A stretch of DNA of 64,000 bases from Microbulbifer yueqingensis (lineage in GTDB: Bacteria; Pseudomonadota; Gammaproteobacteria; Pseudomonadales; Cellvibrionaceae), in contig NZ_FNFH01000007.1 of assembly GCF_900100355.1 (NCBI RefSeq), forward strand, positions 1 to 64,000, read 5' to 3'. A model generated the notes under the pieces. It ran no database searches and was not told the DNA's origin. It saw only the letters and a list, made by a program, of their open reading frames with translations. The number at the start of each line of letters is the position of its first letter. The first letter of the stretch is position 1. Positions 32,069 to 41,046 of the stretch are shown piece after piece. Made by a program: the position numbers and the translations under genes.

Positions 32069-33214
32069 ATGTTGATCGGCGTACCAAAAGAAATTAAGAA
32101 CCACGAGTACCGCATTGGCCTGACGCCGGCGAGTGTTCGTGAGCTCATCAGCCACGGTCACGAGGTGATCGTGCAGAAAGATGGCGGTGCTGCCATCGGC
32201 TTCACCGATGAGATGTATGAGCAGGCGGGTGCCCGGATCATCGATACGCCGGAAGAGATCTTCGCCAGCGCCGACATGATCGTCAAGGTCAAGGAGCCGC
32301 AGCCGCACGAGTGCGAGATGCTGCGCCCCGGCCAGCTGCTCTACACCTACCTGCACCTGGCCCCGGATCCCAAGCAGACCGAGCTGCTGGTGAAGTCCGG
32401 CGCCACCTGCATTGCCTACGAGACAGTGACCGACCGCTTCGGCGGCCTGCCGCTGCTGGCTCCCATGTCCGAGGTGGCCGGCCGCATGTCAGTACAGTGT
32501 GGCGCGCACCACCTGGAGAAGGCCCAGGGCGGCCTGGGCGTATTGCTCGGTGGGGTGCCCGGCGTGGCCCCGGCCAAGGTCCTGATCATCGGTGGTGGCG
32601 TCGTGGGCACCAACGCGGCCAAGATGGCGCTGGGCATGGGTGCCGACGTCACCATCCTGGATCGCTCCCTGCCGCGCCTGCGCCAGCTGGACGATATCTT
32701 CGGCGGCGCCGTGCGCACCGAGTACTCTACCAATGACGCTATCGAGACCCATGCCCTGGAAGCCGACCTGGTGATCGGTGCGGTGCTGATTCCCGGCGCG
32801 GCGGCGCCGAAACTGCTGACCCGCGACATGATCAGCCGCATGAAGAAGGGCGCGGTGGTCGTGGACGTTGCCATCGACCAGGGCGGCTGCTTCGAGACCT
32901 CCAAGGCGACCACCCACCAGGAGCCGACTTACGTGGTAGACGGTGTGGTTCACTACTGTGTGGCCAACATGCCGGGCGGTGTTGCCCGTACTTCCACCAT
33001 GGCCCTGAACAACGCCACCCTGCCTTACGCTGTGGCCCTGGCCAACAAGGGCGCCAAGCAGGCCCTGCTGGACGATGCCAACCTGCTGGAAGGCCTGAAT
33101 GTCCACGCGGGCATGGTGACCTACGAGGCGGTGGCTGACGTGCTGGGTTACGAATTCGTCGACCCGAAACTGGCGCTGCAGAAAGAGGCGGCGAAAGAGG
33201 GCGCGGCGGCCTGA
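32069..33214 (+). CDS. ald: Alanine dehydrogenase
   Basis: This NAD-dependent enzyme interconverts alanine with pyruvate and ammonia. MLIGVPKEIKNHEYRIGLTP opens the N-terminal domain, with Arg and Lys for pyruvate. QCGAHHLEKAQGG holds the active-site region, VLIIGGGVVGTNAAKMALGMGADVTILD is the NAD site at about 169-196, and VDVAIDQGGCFETS follows. At 381 residues it is slightly longer than usual, with an Ala-rich tail. A TATACT -10 stands at 31984. The start is ATG 32069, not the GTG/ATG 15 bases before. Confidence 0.95.
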   Translation: MLIGVPKEIKNHEYRIGLTPASVRELISHGHEVIVQKDGGAAIGFTDEMYEQAGARIIDTPEEIFASADMIVKVKEPQPHECEMLRPGQLLYTYLHLAPDPKQTELLVKSGATCIAYETVTDRFGGLPLLAPMSEVAGRMSVQCGAHHLEKAQGGLGVLLGGVPGVAPAKVLIIGGGVVGTNAAKMALGMGADVTILDRSLPRLRQLDDIFGGAVRTEYSTNDAIETHALEADLVIGAVLIPGAAAPKLLTRDMISRMKKGAVVVDVAIDQGGCFETSKATTHQEPTYVVDGVVHYCVANMPGGVARTSTMALNNATLPYAVALANKGAKQALLDDANLLEGLNVHAGMVTYEAVADVLGYEFVDPKLALQKEAAKEGAAA

Positions 33215-33356
33215 GCGCCGCACTACCCGGATTAATGCGATCTGACGTTGCTTGTGATACGGCCGGGGACTTCCCTGCCGCTTAAGGGAGTTTCTCCCCG
33301 GGGGTTATGCTGCCCCCCTCTCTGTGAGACCCGGTGGCGGGAGCCACCAATTGAGT

Positions 33357-33379
33357 GCCGCGTTCTACGCGGCTTTTTT
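33357..33379 (+). terminator. Intrinsic terminator downstream of ald
   Basis: GCCGCG, a TTCTA loop and CGCGGC, followed by TTTTTT. It lies about 140 bases after the ald stop and in front of the convergent rsmE. Confidence 0.85.
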
Positions 33380-33431
33380 GTGCCTGCTGTTTACGTGGGT
33401 AGAGAATTGGTGCCTCGCCGGGGAGCCGAAT

Positions 33432-34154
33432 TCAGCTGGCTGGAAACAGCCGCGAGAGCAGGACCGGCAGGGCGGTCTCCACGCGCAGGATCCGCGGGCC
33501 CAGGTGGACAGCGCTGAAGCCGTGTTCCTGTAGTCTCTCCACCTCGTAGGGAATAAAGCCGCCCTCGGGGCCGACCGCCAGGGTCACGGGGCGGCCGATA
33601 TCCACCGGGCAGGGCGCGGCACCGACCGGATGCGCCACCAGGGCTTCGGTGCCGGCACTGATGGCCGGCAACTCATCCTCAACGAAGGGTTTGAAGCGTT
33701 TGTGCAGTTCGATGCGGGGCATTACCGTGTCCACCGACTGTTCCAGGCCCAGCAGGCACTGCTCGCGAAGCCTGTCTGCCGCCAGCCAGGGGGTCTGCCA
33801 GTAGGATTTCTCCACCCGGTAGGCGTTTACCAGGTGGATCTCCTTCACGCCCATGGCGGTAGCGTGCTGGATTGTGCGCTTCAACATCTTGGGGCGCGGC
33901 AGGGCCAGCACCAGCTTTACCGGTATCGGGGGTGGGGGCGGGGCAGAAGCGTCGAGGGAAACCTCCAGCTCTGCCTTATCTTCATCCAGGCCCAATAGCC
34001 GCGCGGTACCAATACCCTCATCCAGCAGGCCCACCCGCAGGGTGTCGCCGGCGACGGCGCGATGCACTGTGCGGATATGCTCCAGCCTGCGTCCGCCGAC
34101 CCGGGCGCGGGACGGCGCAACGAAATCTTCAGGGAAGAGGATAATCAGGTTCAC
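33432..34154 (-). CDS. rsmE: 16S rRNA (uracil1498-N3)-methyltransferase
   Basis: RsmE methylates U1498 of 16S rRNA with S-adenosylmethionine. This 240-residue SPOUT protein has an N-terminal PUA-like part (RRLEHIRTVHRAVAGDTLRVGL). The knot follows: VKLVLALPRPKMLKRTIQHATAMGVKEIHLV, LAVGPEGGFIPYEVERLQEHG and LGPRILRVETALPVLLSRL. All motifs are present at normal length. Confidence 0.96.
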   Translation of the reverse strand: MNLIILFPEDFVAPSRARVGGRRLEHIRTVHRAVAGDTLRVGLLDEGIGTARLLGLDEDKAELEVSLDASAPPPPPIPVKLVLALPRPKMLKRTIQHATAMGVKEIHLVNAYRVEKSYWQTPWLAADRLREQCLLGLEQSVDTVMPRIELHKRFKPFVEDELPAISAGTEALVAHPVGAAPCPVDIGRPVTLAVGPEGGFIPYEVERLQEHGFSAVHLGPRILRVETALPVLLSRLFPAS

Positions 34155-34207
34155 TGCGGGTTCTCCCGGGCCGGTGGCGATGCCGGTATTCGTGGAAGCG
34201 GCGGGCG

Positions 34208-35053
34208 TCAGCGGCGGGCACTTGCCACTGCGCCCTTGCCCAGCCCTTCGAAGGCGCGCACCTGCACCTCGTGGCCGGGTTCCTCGGTGGCAATGGTGGT
34301 GGCGATGTGGGTTGCCAGCTGTTCAACGGTGGTGTCGCAATCCAGCAACTCACAGCGCGTGGCAGGAATTTCCAGGCCGAACTCGCCCTGCCGGGCCTGG
34401 TACGCAAAACGCAGCTGCGCTTCGTCGCCACCGGACTGCAGGTCTTCCCTGGTGCCCAGGTAGATATCGCGCCAGCGCTCCGCCCAGCGTTCCTCCCAGA
34501 GCGCGCTGCGTTCGCCGTTGATGCTGACCTGGATGCGGGAACGGTGGCCGTGGGCGATGCGCTGGCAGTTGCCGTCGTGCTTCTTGAGCCCGTGGCTGTA
34601 GTGGTAGAAGGCGTCAGTGATTTCCTCGCAGCTGAAGGAAAGCTGCAGTTTCTCTACCCGGGTAGGAAAGGCGCTGGCCAGTTGGGCAACGCTCCACGCC
34701 GCCACGCTCTCCATCTCGATAGTCTCGGTATCCACCAGCGCGAATGCCTGGCGGGGGCCGCTTACAGAGATACGCCCGCCATCTGCCAGGTGCCATTTGA
34801 GAGAGACGGAGCCATTTTCCTCCTTCAGCTCCAGGTGCGGGGAGTGCCGTGGCACCAGCAGGCGGTGGTCCAGCTCCTCGTCGAGCCAGTGGCGCAGGGT
34901 CTTCTTGACTACGCCGAAATCACACACCATGCCCTGCTCATCGAGTGCCCCGTCGAGGGCTGCGTTGGCCAGCCAGGTCTCCCCCACCAGGCCGCGCCGG
35001 TGATCGAGGAAGCTGAAATCGATATTGATCAGGTTGTCGACAAAGAGGTGCAT
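34208..35053 (-). CDS. 6-carboxytetrahydropterin synthase-like protein (long QueD-type)
   Basis: This 281-residue protein is of the 6-pyruvoyltetrahydropterin synthase/QueD family but about twice the usual length. The N-terminal half has GMVCDFGVVKKTLRHWLDEELDHRLL (about 41-66), equal to the DFxxLK and LDH elements. The C-terminal half has CQRIAHGHRSRIQVSING (about 162-179), equal to the catalytic Cys and zinc-binding HGH. The active-site parts are thus split over two halves of one chain. It may serve queuosine or another pterin pathway; other queuosine genes are not nearby. Confidence 0.8.
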   Translation of the reverse strand: MHLFVDNLINIDFSFLDHRRGLVGETWLANAALDGALDEQGMVCDFGVVKKTLRHWLDEELDHRLLVPRHSPHLELKEENGSVSLKWHLADGGRISVSGPRQAFALVDTETIEMESVAAWSVAQLASAFPTRVEKLQLSFSCEEITDAFYHYSHGLKKHDGNCQRIAHGHRSRIQVSINGERSALWEERWAERWRDIYLGTREDLQSGGDEAQLRFAYQARQGEFGLEIPATRCELLDCDTTVEQLATHIATTIATEEPGHEVQVRAFEGLGKGAVASARR

Positions 35054-35117
35054 GAGGATCCTTTATGGGTAAAACTTCCGGGTCTTTGCGCCGCACAGTA
35101 TAACCTCATTACAGGGG

Positions 35118-35146
35118 TGGAACTCGCGCCTGTGAATCTCTATAAT
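35118..35146 (+). promoter_or_regulatory. Promoter of the SRP RNA gene
   Basis: TATAAT at 35141-35146 with a weak TGGAAC -35 at 35118-35123, 17 bases apart. The RNA begins about 40 bases after the -10, so a short 5' leader would be trimmed. Confidence 0.5.
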
Positions 35147-35188
35147 CGCGCCCTCTCCGGCACAGTTCATAAAGCCGGAGCATGCAGT

Positions 35189-35301
<113 letters not shown>

Positions 35302-35520
35302 CATTTCCCTTCCCCTCCACCCATACATCGATCCGAATTCCTGCCCGCGCAGCCATACCCCACGCCAATGCCCCGAAACGGCGGGATTTTCATTCGCCAA
35401 ACCCGACCTTGGGGAAATTTCATGCCATTGTGCGCATGCCATCTGGTCTGCAGCGCGCTTCGCCGCATGCTTATGGTATAAAACGTCGTCAAATATAACC
35501 GACAAGCAGAGAGGGAGCCG

Positions 35521-37410
35521 ATGAAGAAGATTGCCCTGGCCGTCGCCGTAGCAGCTGCGCTGGCTGGCTGTGACAACCGGCAGGCGGAAGACGAATCCGC
35601 CGTGAACACGAGTGCCGAAACGAGCACCGCGCAGGCGGGTAAAGCCTCCGGCACTGCCGCAGAGAACGGCGCGGTCACCGCAGAGGATGCCACGGTCTTC
35701 CTGGAAGAGGCGCAGCAGCGCCTGGCCAAAATGGCTGAGGAAGCCGCCCACGCAGCCTGGCTCGCAGCCACCTATATCAATGTGGACTCACAGTTTACCG
35801 AAGCTCTGGCCTCGGAGCGCTACACGGCACTGGCCGTGGAGCTGGCCAATGAAGCGGCCCGTTTCGACGACCTGGAACTGGATGCGGAAACCCGGCGCCA
35901 GCTGACCATGCTCAAGCAGGGCCTGGTGCTTCCCGCCCCGCAGGATCCCGAGCTGACCGCCGAACTGGCCCAGATCGGTTCCAAGCTGCAGGGAATGTAC
36001 GGCGCCGGCCAGTACTGCAGCGGCGAGGGTGACACTGAAAAGTGTTACAGCCTGACCGAGATGGGGCGCATCATGGCGGAGAGCCGCGACCCGGAGAAGC
36101 TGAAGGAGCTGTGGGTCGGCTGGCGCGAGGTTTCCCCGCCCATGAAGCCGCTGTACGAGCGCCAGGTGGAAATCGCCAATGCCGGTGCGCAGGAGCTGGG
36201 TTACGACAACCTGAGCACCATGTGGCGCTCCAAGTACGACATGGGTCCGGATGCCTTTGCGCAGGACATGGATGCGCAGTGGAATAAGGTCAAGCCGCTG
36301 TATGAGGCGCTGCACTGCCATGTGCGGGCCAAGCTCAACGAGCGCTACGGTGACGACGTGGTGCCGCCGAACGGCAAGATTCCCGCTCACCTGCTCGGCA
36401 ACATGTGGGCGCAGGAGTGGGGCAATATCTATGACGTGGTCAAGGACCAGGACATGGAGGCCCCCTACGACCTGACCAAGCTGGTGGTCGAGTCCGGCAT
36501 GGATGAAAAGGAAATGGTCAAGGTGGGCGAGAAGTTCTTCACCTCGCTGGGCTTTGAACCGCTACCCGAGACCTTCTGGGAGCGCTCCCAGTTTACCAAG
36601 CCGCGTGACCGCGACGTGGTGTGTCACGCGAGCGCCTGGAACGTCGATAACAAGGATGACCTGCGCATCAAGATGTGTATCCAGAAGACGGCGGATGATT
36701 TCATCACCATCCACCATGAGCTGGGGCACAACTTTTACCAGCGCATCTACAACGACCAGCCGTTCCTGTACCAGGAGGGCGCCAACGATGGCTTCCACGA
36801 GGCTGTGGGCGATGCCATCGCGCTTTCCATTACGCCGAAATACCTCAAGCAGATCGGCCTGATGGACGAGGTGCCGGACGAGAGCAAGGACCTGGGCTTC
36901 CTGATGCGCCAGGCACTGGACAAGATCGCCTTCCTGCCGTTCGGCCTGCTGGTTGACAAGTGGCGCTGGCAGGTATTCAACGGTGAGGTGAAGCCGGCGG
37001 ACTACAACAAGGCCTGGTGGCAGTTGCGCGAGGATTACCAGGGTATCCAGGCCCCGGTTGCGCGCAGCGAGGAAAACTTCGATCCGGGTGCGAAATACCA
37101 CATCCCCGGAAATACTCCCTACGCGCGGTATTTCCTTGCCCGGATCCAGCAGTTCCAGTTCCACCGCGCCCTGTGTGATGCTGCCGGCTTCGAAGGGCCG
37201 CTGCACCGCTGCTCCATCTACAACAATGCGGAGGCCGGTGAGAAGCTGCGCAACATGCTGGCCATGGGCGCCAGTAAGCCGTGGCCGGATGCCATGGAAG
37301 CCCTGACCGGCCAGCGCGAGCTGGATGCCGCGGCGATCATCGATTACTTCAAGCCGCTGATGGCCTACCTGGAAGAGCAGAACCAGGGCCGCCAGTGCGG
37401 CTGGGAATAA
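35521..37410 (+). CDS. M2-family peptidyl-dipeptidase (ACE-like), lipoprotein
   Basis: This 629-residue zinc peptidase resembles angiotensin-converting enzyme. The lipobox ALAGC is at residues 13-17, followed by an acidic linker, so it is anchored outside the cytoplasm. The zinc motif TIHHELGHNFYQ (HExxH, about 397-408) is followed by NDGFHEAVGDAI with the third ligand Glu. TMWRSKYDM and the C-terminal YFLARIQQFQFHRALC are also family features. It removes dipeptides from peptide C-termini. It starts at ATG 35521 with GAGGGAG upstream. Confidence 0.93.
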   Translation: MKKIALAVAVAAALAGCDNRQAEDESAVNTSAETSTAQAGKASGTAAENGAVTAEDATVFLEEAQQRLAKMAEEAAHAAWLAATYINVDSQFTEALASERYTALAVELANEAARFDDLELDAETRRQLTMLKQGLVLPAPQDPELTAELAQIGSKLQGMYGAGQYCSGEGDTEKCYSLTEMGRIMAESRDPEKLKELWVGWREVSPPMKPLYERQVEIANAGAQELGYDNLSTMWRSKYDMGPDAFAQDMDAQWNKVKPLYEALHCHVRAKLNERYGDDVVPPNGKIPAHLLGNMWAQEWGNIYDVVKDQDMEAPYDLTKLVVESGMDEKEMVKVGEKFFTSLGFEPLPETFWERSQFTKPRDRDVVCHASAWNVDNKDDLRIKMCIQKTADDFITIHHELGHNFYQRIYNDQPFLYQEGANDGFHEAVGDAIALSITPKYLKQIGLMDEVPDESKDLGFLMRQALDKIAFLPFGLLVDKWRWQVFNGEVKPADYNKAWWQLREDYQGIQAPVARSEENFDPGAKYHIPGNTPYARYFLARIQQFQFHRALCDAAGFEGPLHRCSIYNNAEAGEKLRNMLAMGASKPWPDAMEALTGQRELDAAAIIDYFKPLMAYLEEQNQGRQCGWE

Positions 37411-37448
37411 TCAAGCGCATAGCGAGCACTGCTCGCTGCTTGATTATT
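37406..37448. repeat. Long palindrome over the peptidase stop codon, with a second copy of its core at 37540-37556
   Basis: AATAATCAAGC at 37406-37416 pairs with GCTTGATTATT at 37438-37448. Inside is the palindrome GCGAGCACTGCTCGCTG (37422-37438). The same 17 bases recur at 37540-37556. The first arm includes the stop codon. It could act as a terminator stem without a T-run, or be a repeat family member. Confidence 0.75.
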
Positions 37449-37565
37449 CGACCGGCCACGGACGGCCGGGCCGGGGCTTGATCAAACGCTCAGTGGTAGC
37501 GCCAGGGATGGCGAGGAAAGAACTGATATCGGCATTGTCGCGAGCACTGCTCGCTGTCCGAAACG

Positions 37566-37593
37566 AAAAAGCCCGGCATTGCCGGGCTTTTTT
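37566..37593. terminator. Bidirectional intrinsic terminator
   Basis: AAAAAGCCCGGC, loop ATT, GCCGGGCTTTTTT. It can end transcripts from the peptidase on the + strand and from the porin on the - strand. Confidence 0.88.
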
Positions 37594-37635
37594 ATTGGCA
37601 GGGGCGGCCGCGGTGAGGCGGCGCCTGTCGGTGCG

Positions 37636-38910
37636 TCAGAATTCCGCCTGTGCCGTAAGCCAGAGCTTGTCAGTATCCACACTGAACTCGTCGGCGACGT
37701 ACTGGCTGTACTTCAGGCTCAGGCCGACTGGCCCCAGCTTGCCCGCTACCAGGAAGCCGTACTCGTTACCGAGCTGGTCCATGCCGGAAGCCCGGGCGTC
37801 GTCAGAATTCAGCTGGTGGTAGTTCAGCGCCACCTTGACGCCGGCCAGTGAAGTGCCGGCGGAAACGTAGATATCCTCGATTCCACCGGCGATATTGCCG
37901 GTACCGCCGCCAAGGAATTTGTCGTTCCACCCCTGGAACTTGTGCAGGGTCGCCAGCGGGGTAATGAACTGCCCCGCAATACCGTCAGCACCCAGCAGTT
38001 CGTAGCCTGCCGACAGGCTGACCGGGCCAAGTTTGTAGCCGCCGTCCACCAGCATGTAATCCGCCTCATAGTCGGCCGGGTTATCTGCGGCCGCTTCCTG
38101 GATTGCATACTCCAGCTGGTAACTGAGGCTTCCTGTACTGCCGGCAAATCGCAGGCCATAGGTATCCGTGGAGAAGACCGGCGCGGTTTTATTGTCGATC
38201 AGGTAGGCGTAGCCGGTCAGGGTACCCGCGCTGAGGCCACCGTAACCACCGTTCAGCAGGTAAGTGTCGCTATCGTGGTCACCGAGCGGACTATTCTCGC
38301 CAAAGATACGGTTGACGTTATTGATATGGGCAAGGAAGAGGGTGGTGTCAGGGAGGCTGGTATTGCTGATGGTGAAACCATCATAGGTCTGCTCGTTCTG
38401 GCGAAAACCCACACCGCCGACAAAGCGCTGGTTGTCCAGGAGTATGCGCTGGCGGCCATACTTGAGGGTGGTGGCACCTGCCTGATAGGAAAGCAGGTAC
38501 TGGTTCACTTCGGTTCCCTCCGGGTCGGCGACGCCCCCCTCGAAGTCGGACAGGTGCGTGACATCGTCCATCTCCACCAGGGCAGAGAAACCGTGGTAAC
38601 TGCCTGACGTCACGGTCAGGCGAGTGCGAAGGCTCGCCAGGTCGACTGCATCGGCGCCGTCGACATCCACCGTTTCATTGCGTGCGCGGAAACCGAGCGT
38701 AGCCGCGCCCTGGCTCAGGGAATCGGCAAAGCCCAGTGATTCCTCAGTGCTTGCCGGCGAGGCAGTGCTTTCCACGGAGAGGTTATCCTGCGCAGCCGAT
38801 GGTGTTGCGGCCGGTGTATCGGCGGCCAGGGCGAGAGTGCTGGCGGCACTGAGGCCGGTAAAGGTTGCGGCGATCAGGGTCGCCCTGGGGCCTGGTGTGT
38901 GTCCGTTCAT
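37636..38910 (-). CDS. Outer-membrane porin, alginate-export-like
   Basis: This 424-residue beta-barrel protein has a signal peptide (ATLIAATFTGLSAASTLALA). Repeated amphipathic strands (ATLGFRARNETVDV, LTVTSGSYHGFSALVEMDD, TTLKYGRQRILLDNQRFVGGVGF, LTAQAEF) and a C-terminal Phe mark an outer-membrane barrel. GRQRILLDNQRFVGGVGFRQNEQTYDGF is typical of the alginate-export/OprD-like porin group. It lies 138 bases downstream of the nitrate transporter ATPase on the same strand and may be the outer-membrane channel for that system. That link is inferred from position. Confidence 0.78.
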   Translation of the reverse strand: MNGHTPGPRATLIAATFTGLSAASTLALAADTPAATPSAAQDNLSVESTASPASTEESLGFADSLSQGAATLGFRARNETVDVDGADAVDLASLRTRLTVTSGSYHGFSALVEMDDVTHLSDFEGGVADPEGTEVNQYLLSYQAGATTLKYGRQRILLDNQRFVGGVGFRQNEQTYDGFTISNTSLPDTTLFLAHINNVNRIFGENSPLGDHDSDTYLLNGGYGGLSAGTLTGYAYLIDNKTAPVFSTDTYGLRFAGSTGSLSYQLEYAIQEAAADNPADYEADYMLVDGGYKLGPVSLSAGYELLGADGIAGQFITPLATLHKFQGWNDKFLGGGTGNIAGGIEDIYVSAGTSLAGVKVALNYHQLNSDDARASGMDQLGNEYGFLVAGKLGPVGLSLKYSQYVADEFSVDTDKLWLTAQAEF

Positions 38911-39048
38911 GGTTGTCTCCGGTTTTTATTTACTGGTCTTTTCCCGGGCTGAGACCGGGCTGCCGTCACTCGACTTCAGCGACTGGATCGCTTTCGAACT
39001 CTTGCTGGGGCGCGGAGCGGCCCAGTCCACCGGCGTAGAGACAGGGGC

Positions 39049-39927
39049 TCACGCCGCGCTTTCAACACCTTCAGCCTCGTGGACGGCAGGTTCGTCAGCC
39101 GCCGCTCTGGTGGTGCTGGTCTTGGAAGTGGAATCGTTACGCGGTGAACCTCCGTGTCGCTCGTGCAGGAACTTCAGCACCCTGGCCCTGAGCCGGTTGT
39201 AGCGCGGGTCCCCGGCCAGCTCGAGGCGATGACGCGGGCGTTCCAGGTCGACCTCGAGCACCTCGCCGATCGTGGCCGCCGGGCCGTTGGTCATCATGAC
39301 AATCCGGTCCGACAGCAGTACCGCCTCGTCGACGTCGTGGGTAATCATGATCACGGTGTTATTGAGTTCTGCCTGGATTTCCATCAGCGAGTCCTGCATG
39401 TGCGCACGTGTCAGCGCATCAAGGGCACCGAAGGGTTCATCCATCAGTAGTACCTTGGGCTGCATTGCCAGTGCCCGCGCGATACCTACCCGCTGTTTCA
39501 TGCCCCCGGAAATTTCCCCCGGCCGTTTCTGCATCGCATGCTCCATATGCACCAGCTTCAGGTTATGCTCGATCCATTCCCGTTGCTCGGCTTTACCGCG
39601 GGTCTTGCCGAAAACCTGCCTGACTGCCAGCTCGACATTTTCGTAGGCGGTCAGCCACGGCAGCAGTGAGTGGTTCTGGAATACCACCGCCCGCTCCGGC
39701 CCGGGATCTGTCACCTCCCGGCCATCCAGAATGACGCCGCCGCTGGTTGCCCGGTGCAATCCGGCCACGATATTGAGGACGGTGGACTTGCCACAGCCGG
39801 AATGGCCGATCAGTGATACAAACTCACCCTTCCGGATCTTCAGGTTGACGTCGCGCAACGCCGTAAAGGGACCGTCGTTGGTGGGAAACTCCATGCCTAC
39901 CTGGCTGATATCGAGAAGCACGCTCAT
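39049..39927 (-). CDS. nrtD: Nitrate-type ABC transporter ATP-binding protein
   Basis: This 292-residue ATPase has Walker A GHSGCGKST (about 40-48), Q-loop VFQNHSLLPWLTAYENVELA, signature ISGGMKQRVGIARALAMQP, Walker B LLMDEPFGALDALTR and HDVDEAVLLSDRIVMMTNGP. The last elements match NrtC/NrtD/CmpD. It completes a set with the permease and binding protein upstream, 54 and 69 bases apart. The C-terminal tail is long and Ser/Thr-rich with no regulatory domain. Confidence 0.92.
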   Translation of the reverse strand: MSVLLDISQVGMEFPTNDGPFTALRDVNLKIRKGEFVSLIGHSGCGKSTVLNIVAGLHRATSGGVILDGREVTDPGPERAVVFQNHSLLPWLTAYENVELAVRQVFGKTRGKAEQREWIEHNLKLVHMEHAMQKRPGEISGGMKQRVGIARALAMQPKVLLMDEPFGALDALTRAHMQDSLMEIQAELNNTVIMITHDVDEAVLLSDRIVMMTNGPAATIGEVLEVDLERPRHRLELAGDPRYNRLRARVLKFLHERHGGSPRNDSTSKTSTTRAAADEPAVHEAEGVESAA

Positions 39928-39981
39928 AATGAACCTTGGTCTGTATTTTTACTAATGACGTTTTAGAAATTGTTAACTGTG

Positions 39982-40977
39982 TCAGTGGGTTGCTGTGCCC
40001 TTGTCCCAGGAGAAGAAACGTTGCAGCTGCAGCATCGAGCGATCCAGCAGGAAGCCGATAAACCCGATCACGATGACCGCAGCCATGATCCTTGCCAGTG
40101 AATCAGAGCTGCCGTTCTGGAATTCATCCCAGACGAACTTTCCCAGGCCGGGGTTCTGCGCCAGCATTTCTGCGGCAATCAATACCATCCACGCCACGCC
40201 CAGTGACAGGCGCATGCCGGTGAAAATCATTGGTACTGAGGCCGGCAGCACTATGCGGCGTACGTGCTGTAACGGGGGCAGGCGAAGTACCCGGCTGACG
40301 TTGACCAGGTCCCGGTCAATCGATGCCACGCCCACAGCGGTATTGATTACCATCGGCCAGAGACAGCACAGTGTCACTGTGATCATGGAGTTGATGAACG
40401 ACTTGGCGATGACCGGATCGGGGGTGGCATACAGCGCACTCACGACCATGGTGACCAGCGGCAACCACGCCAGGGGAGAGACCGGCTTGAACACCTGGAT
40501 GATTGGGTTGCAGGCGGCATTGAGACCCGGGCTCAGGCCAATGGCGATGCCGAGGGGAATGGCGATCATGGCGGCGAGCAGGAAGCCACTCATTACCGTC
40601 ACCAGGCTGGTGCCGATCTGGTCGATGAATGTCTCCTTGCCGGTGTAGTCGCGGATTTTCGGCTCATAGCCCGGATCCTCGGCAACGCGCCTGGCATTGC
40701 GTTCCCGCTGTCGCTCATAGAAGGCGACTTCTTTTTCCCGCGAGCGCTGGTGCTCGGTGTAAAGGGCCCCGAATTGTTCCCCCACCGCAAGCGGCCCGGG
40801 AAACTGTCCCAGGGACGTATCGATATTGCGGGCGCCGGCGGACCACAACAGCAGGAATACGAGAATGCCTGCCGCAGGCAGGGCCACTAGCTTTACTGTG
40901 GTGGTCAGTAAACCCCTGCCGTCGACCTGCGGCTTCCAGCGCAACAGCCTGCCCGGGGTCATGGTAATCGTGCTCAT
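39982..40977 (-). CDS. nrtB: Nitrate-type ABC transporter permease
   Basis: This 331-residue inner-membrane protein has a first helix at about 30-48 (LVALPAAGILVFLLLWSAG), a charged periplasmic loop and a five-helix BPD core. The EAA loop is VSRVLRLPPLQHVRRIVLPASVPMIFTGMRLSLGVAW at about 230-266. The AWMVLIAAEM sequence is typical of nitrate/taurine/cyanate permeases. The ligand cannot be told from this subunit alone. Confidence 0.92.
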   Translation of the reverse strand: MSTITMTPGRLLRWKPQVDGRGLLTTTVKLVALPAAGILVFLLLWSAGARNIDTSLGQFPGPLAVGEQFGALYTEHQRSREKEVAFYERQRERNARRVAEDPGYEPKIRDYTGKETFIDQIGTSLVTVMSGFLLAAMIAIPLGIAIGLSPGLNAACNPIIQVFKPVSPLAWLPLVTMVVSALYATPDPVIAKSFINSMITVTLCCLWPMVINTAVGVASIDRDLVNVSRVLRLPPLQHVRRIVLPASVPMIFTGMRLSLGVAWMVLIAAEMLAQNPGLGKFVWDEFQNGSSDSLARIMAAVIVIGFIGFLLDRSMLQLQRFFSWDKGTATH

Positions 40978-41046
40978 AAATCCTTACCTCGATTCCGTGT
41001 TTGCCCCTGGCCGGGGCTTGCAAGTTTTGCCCGGCGGGAAACCGGA

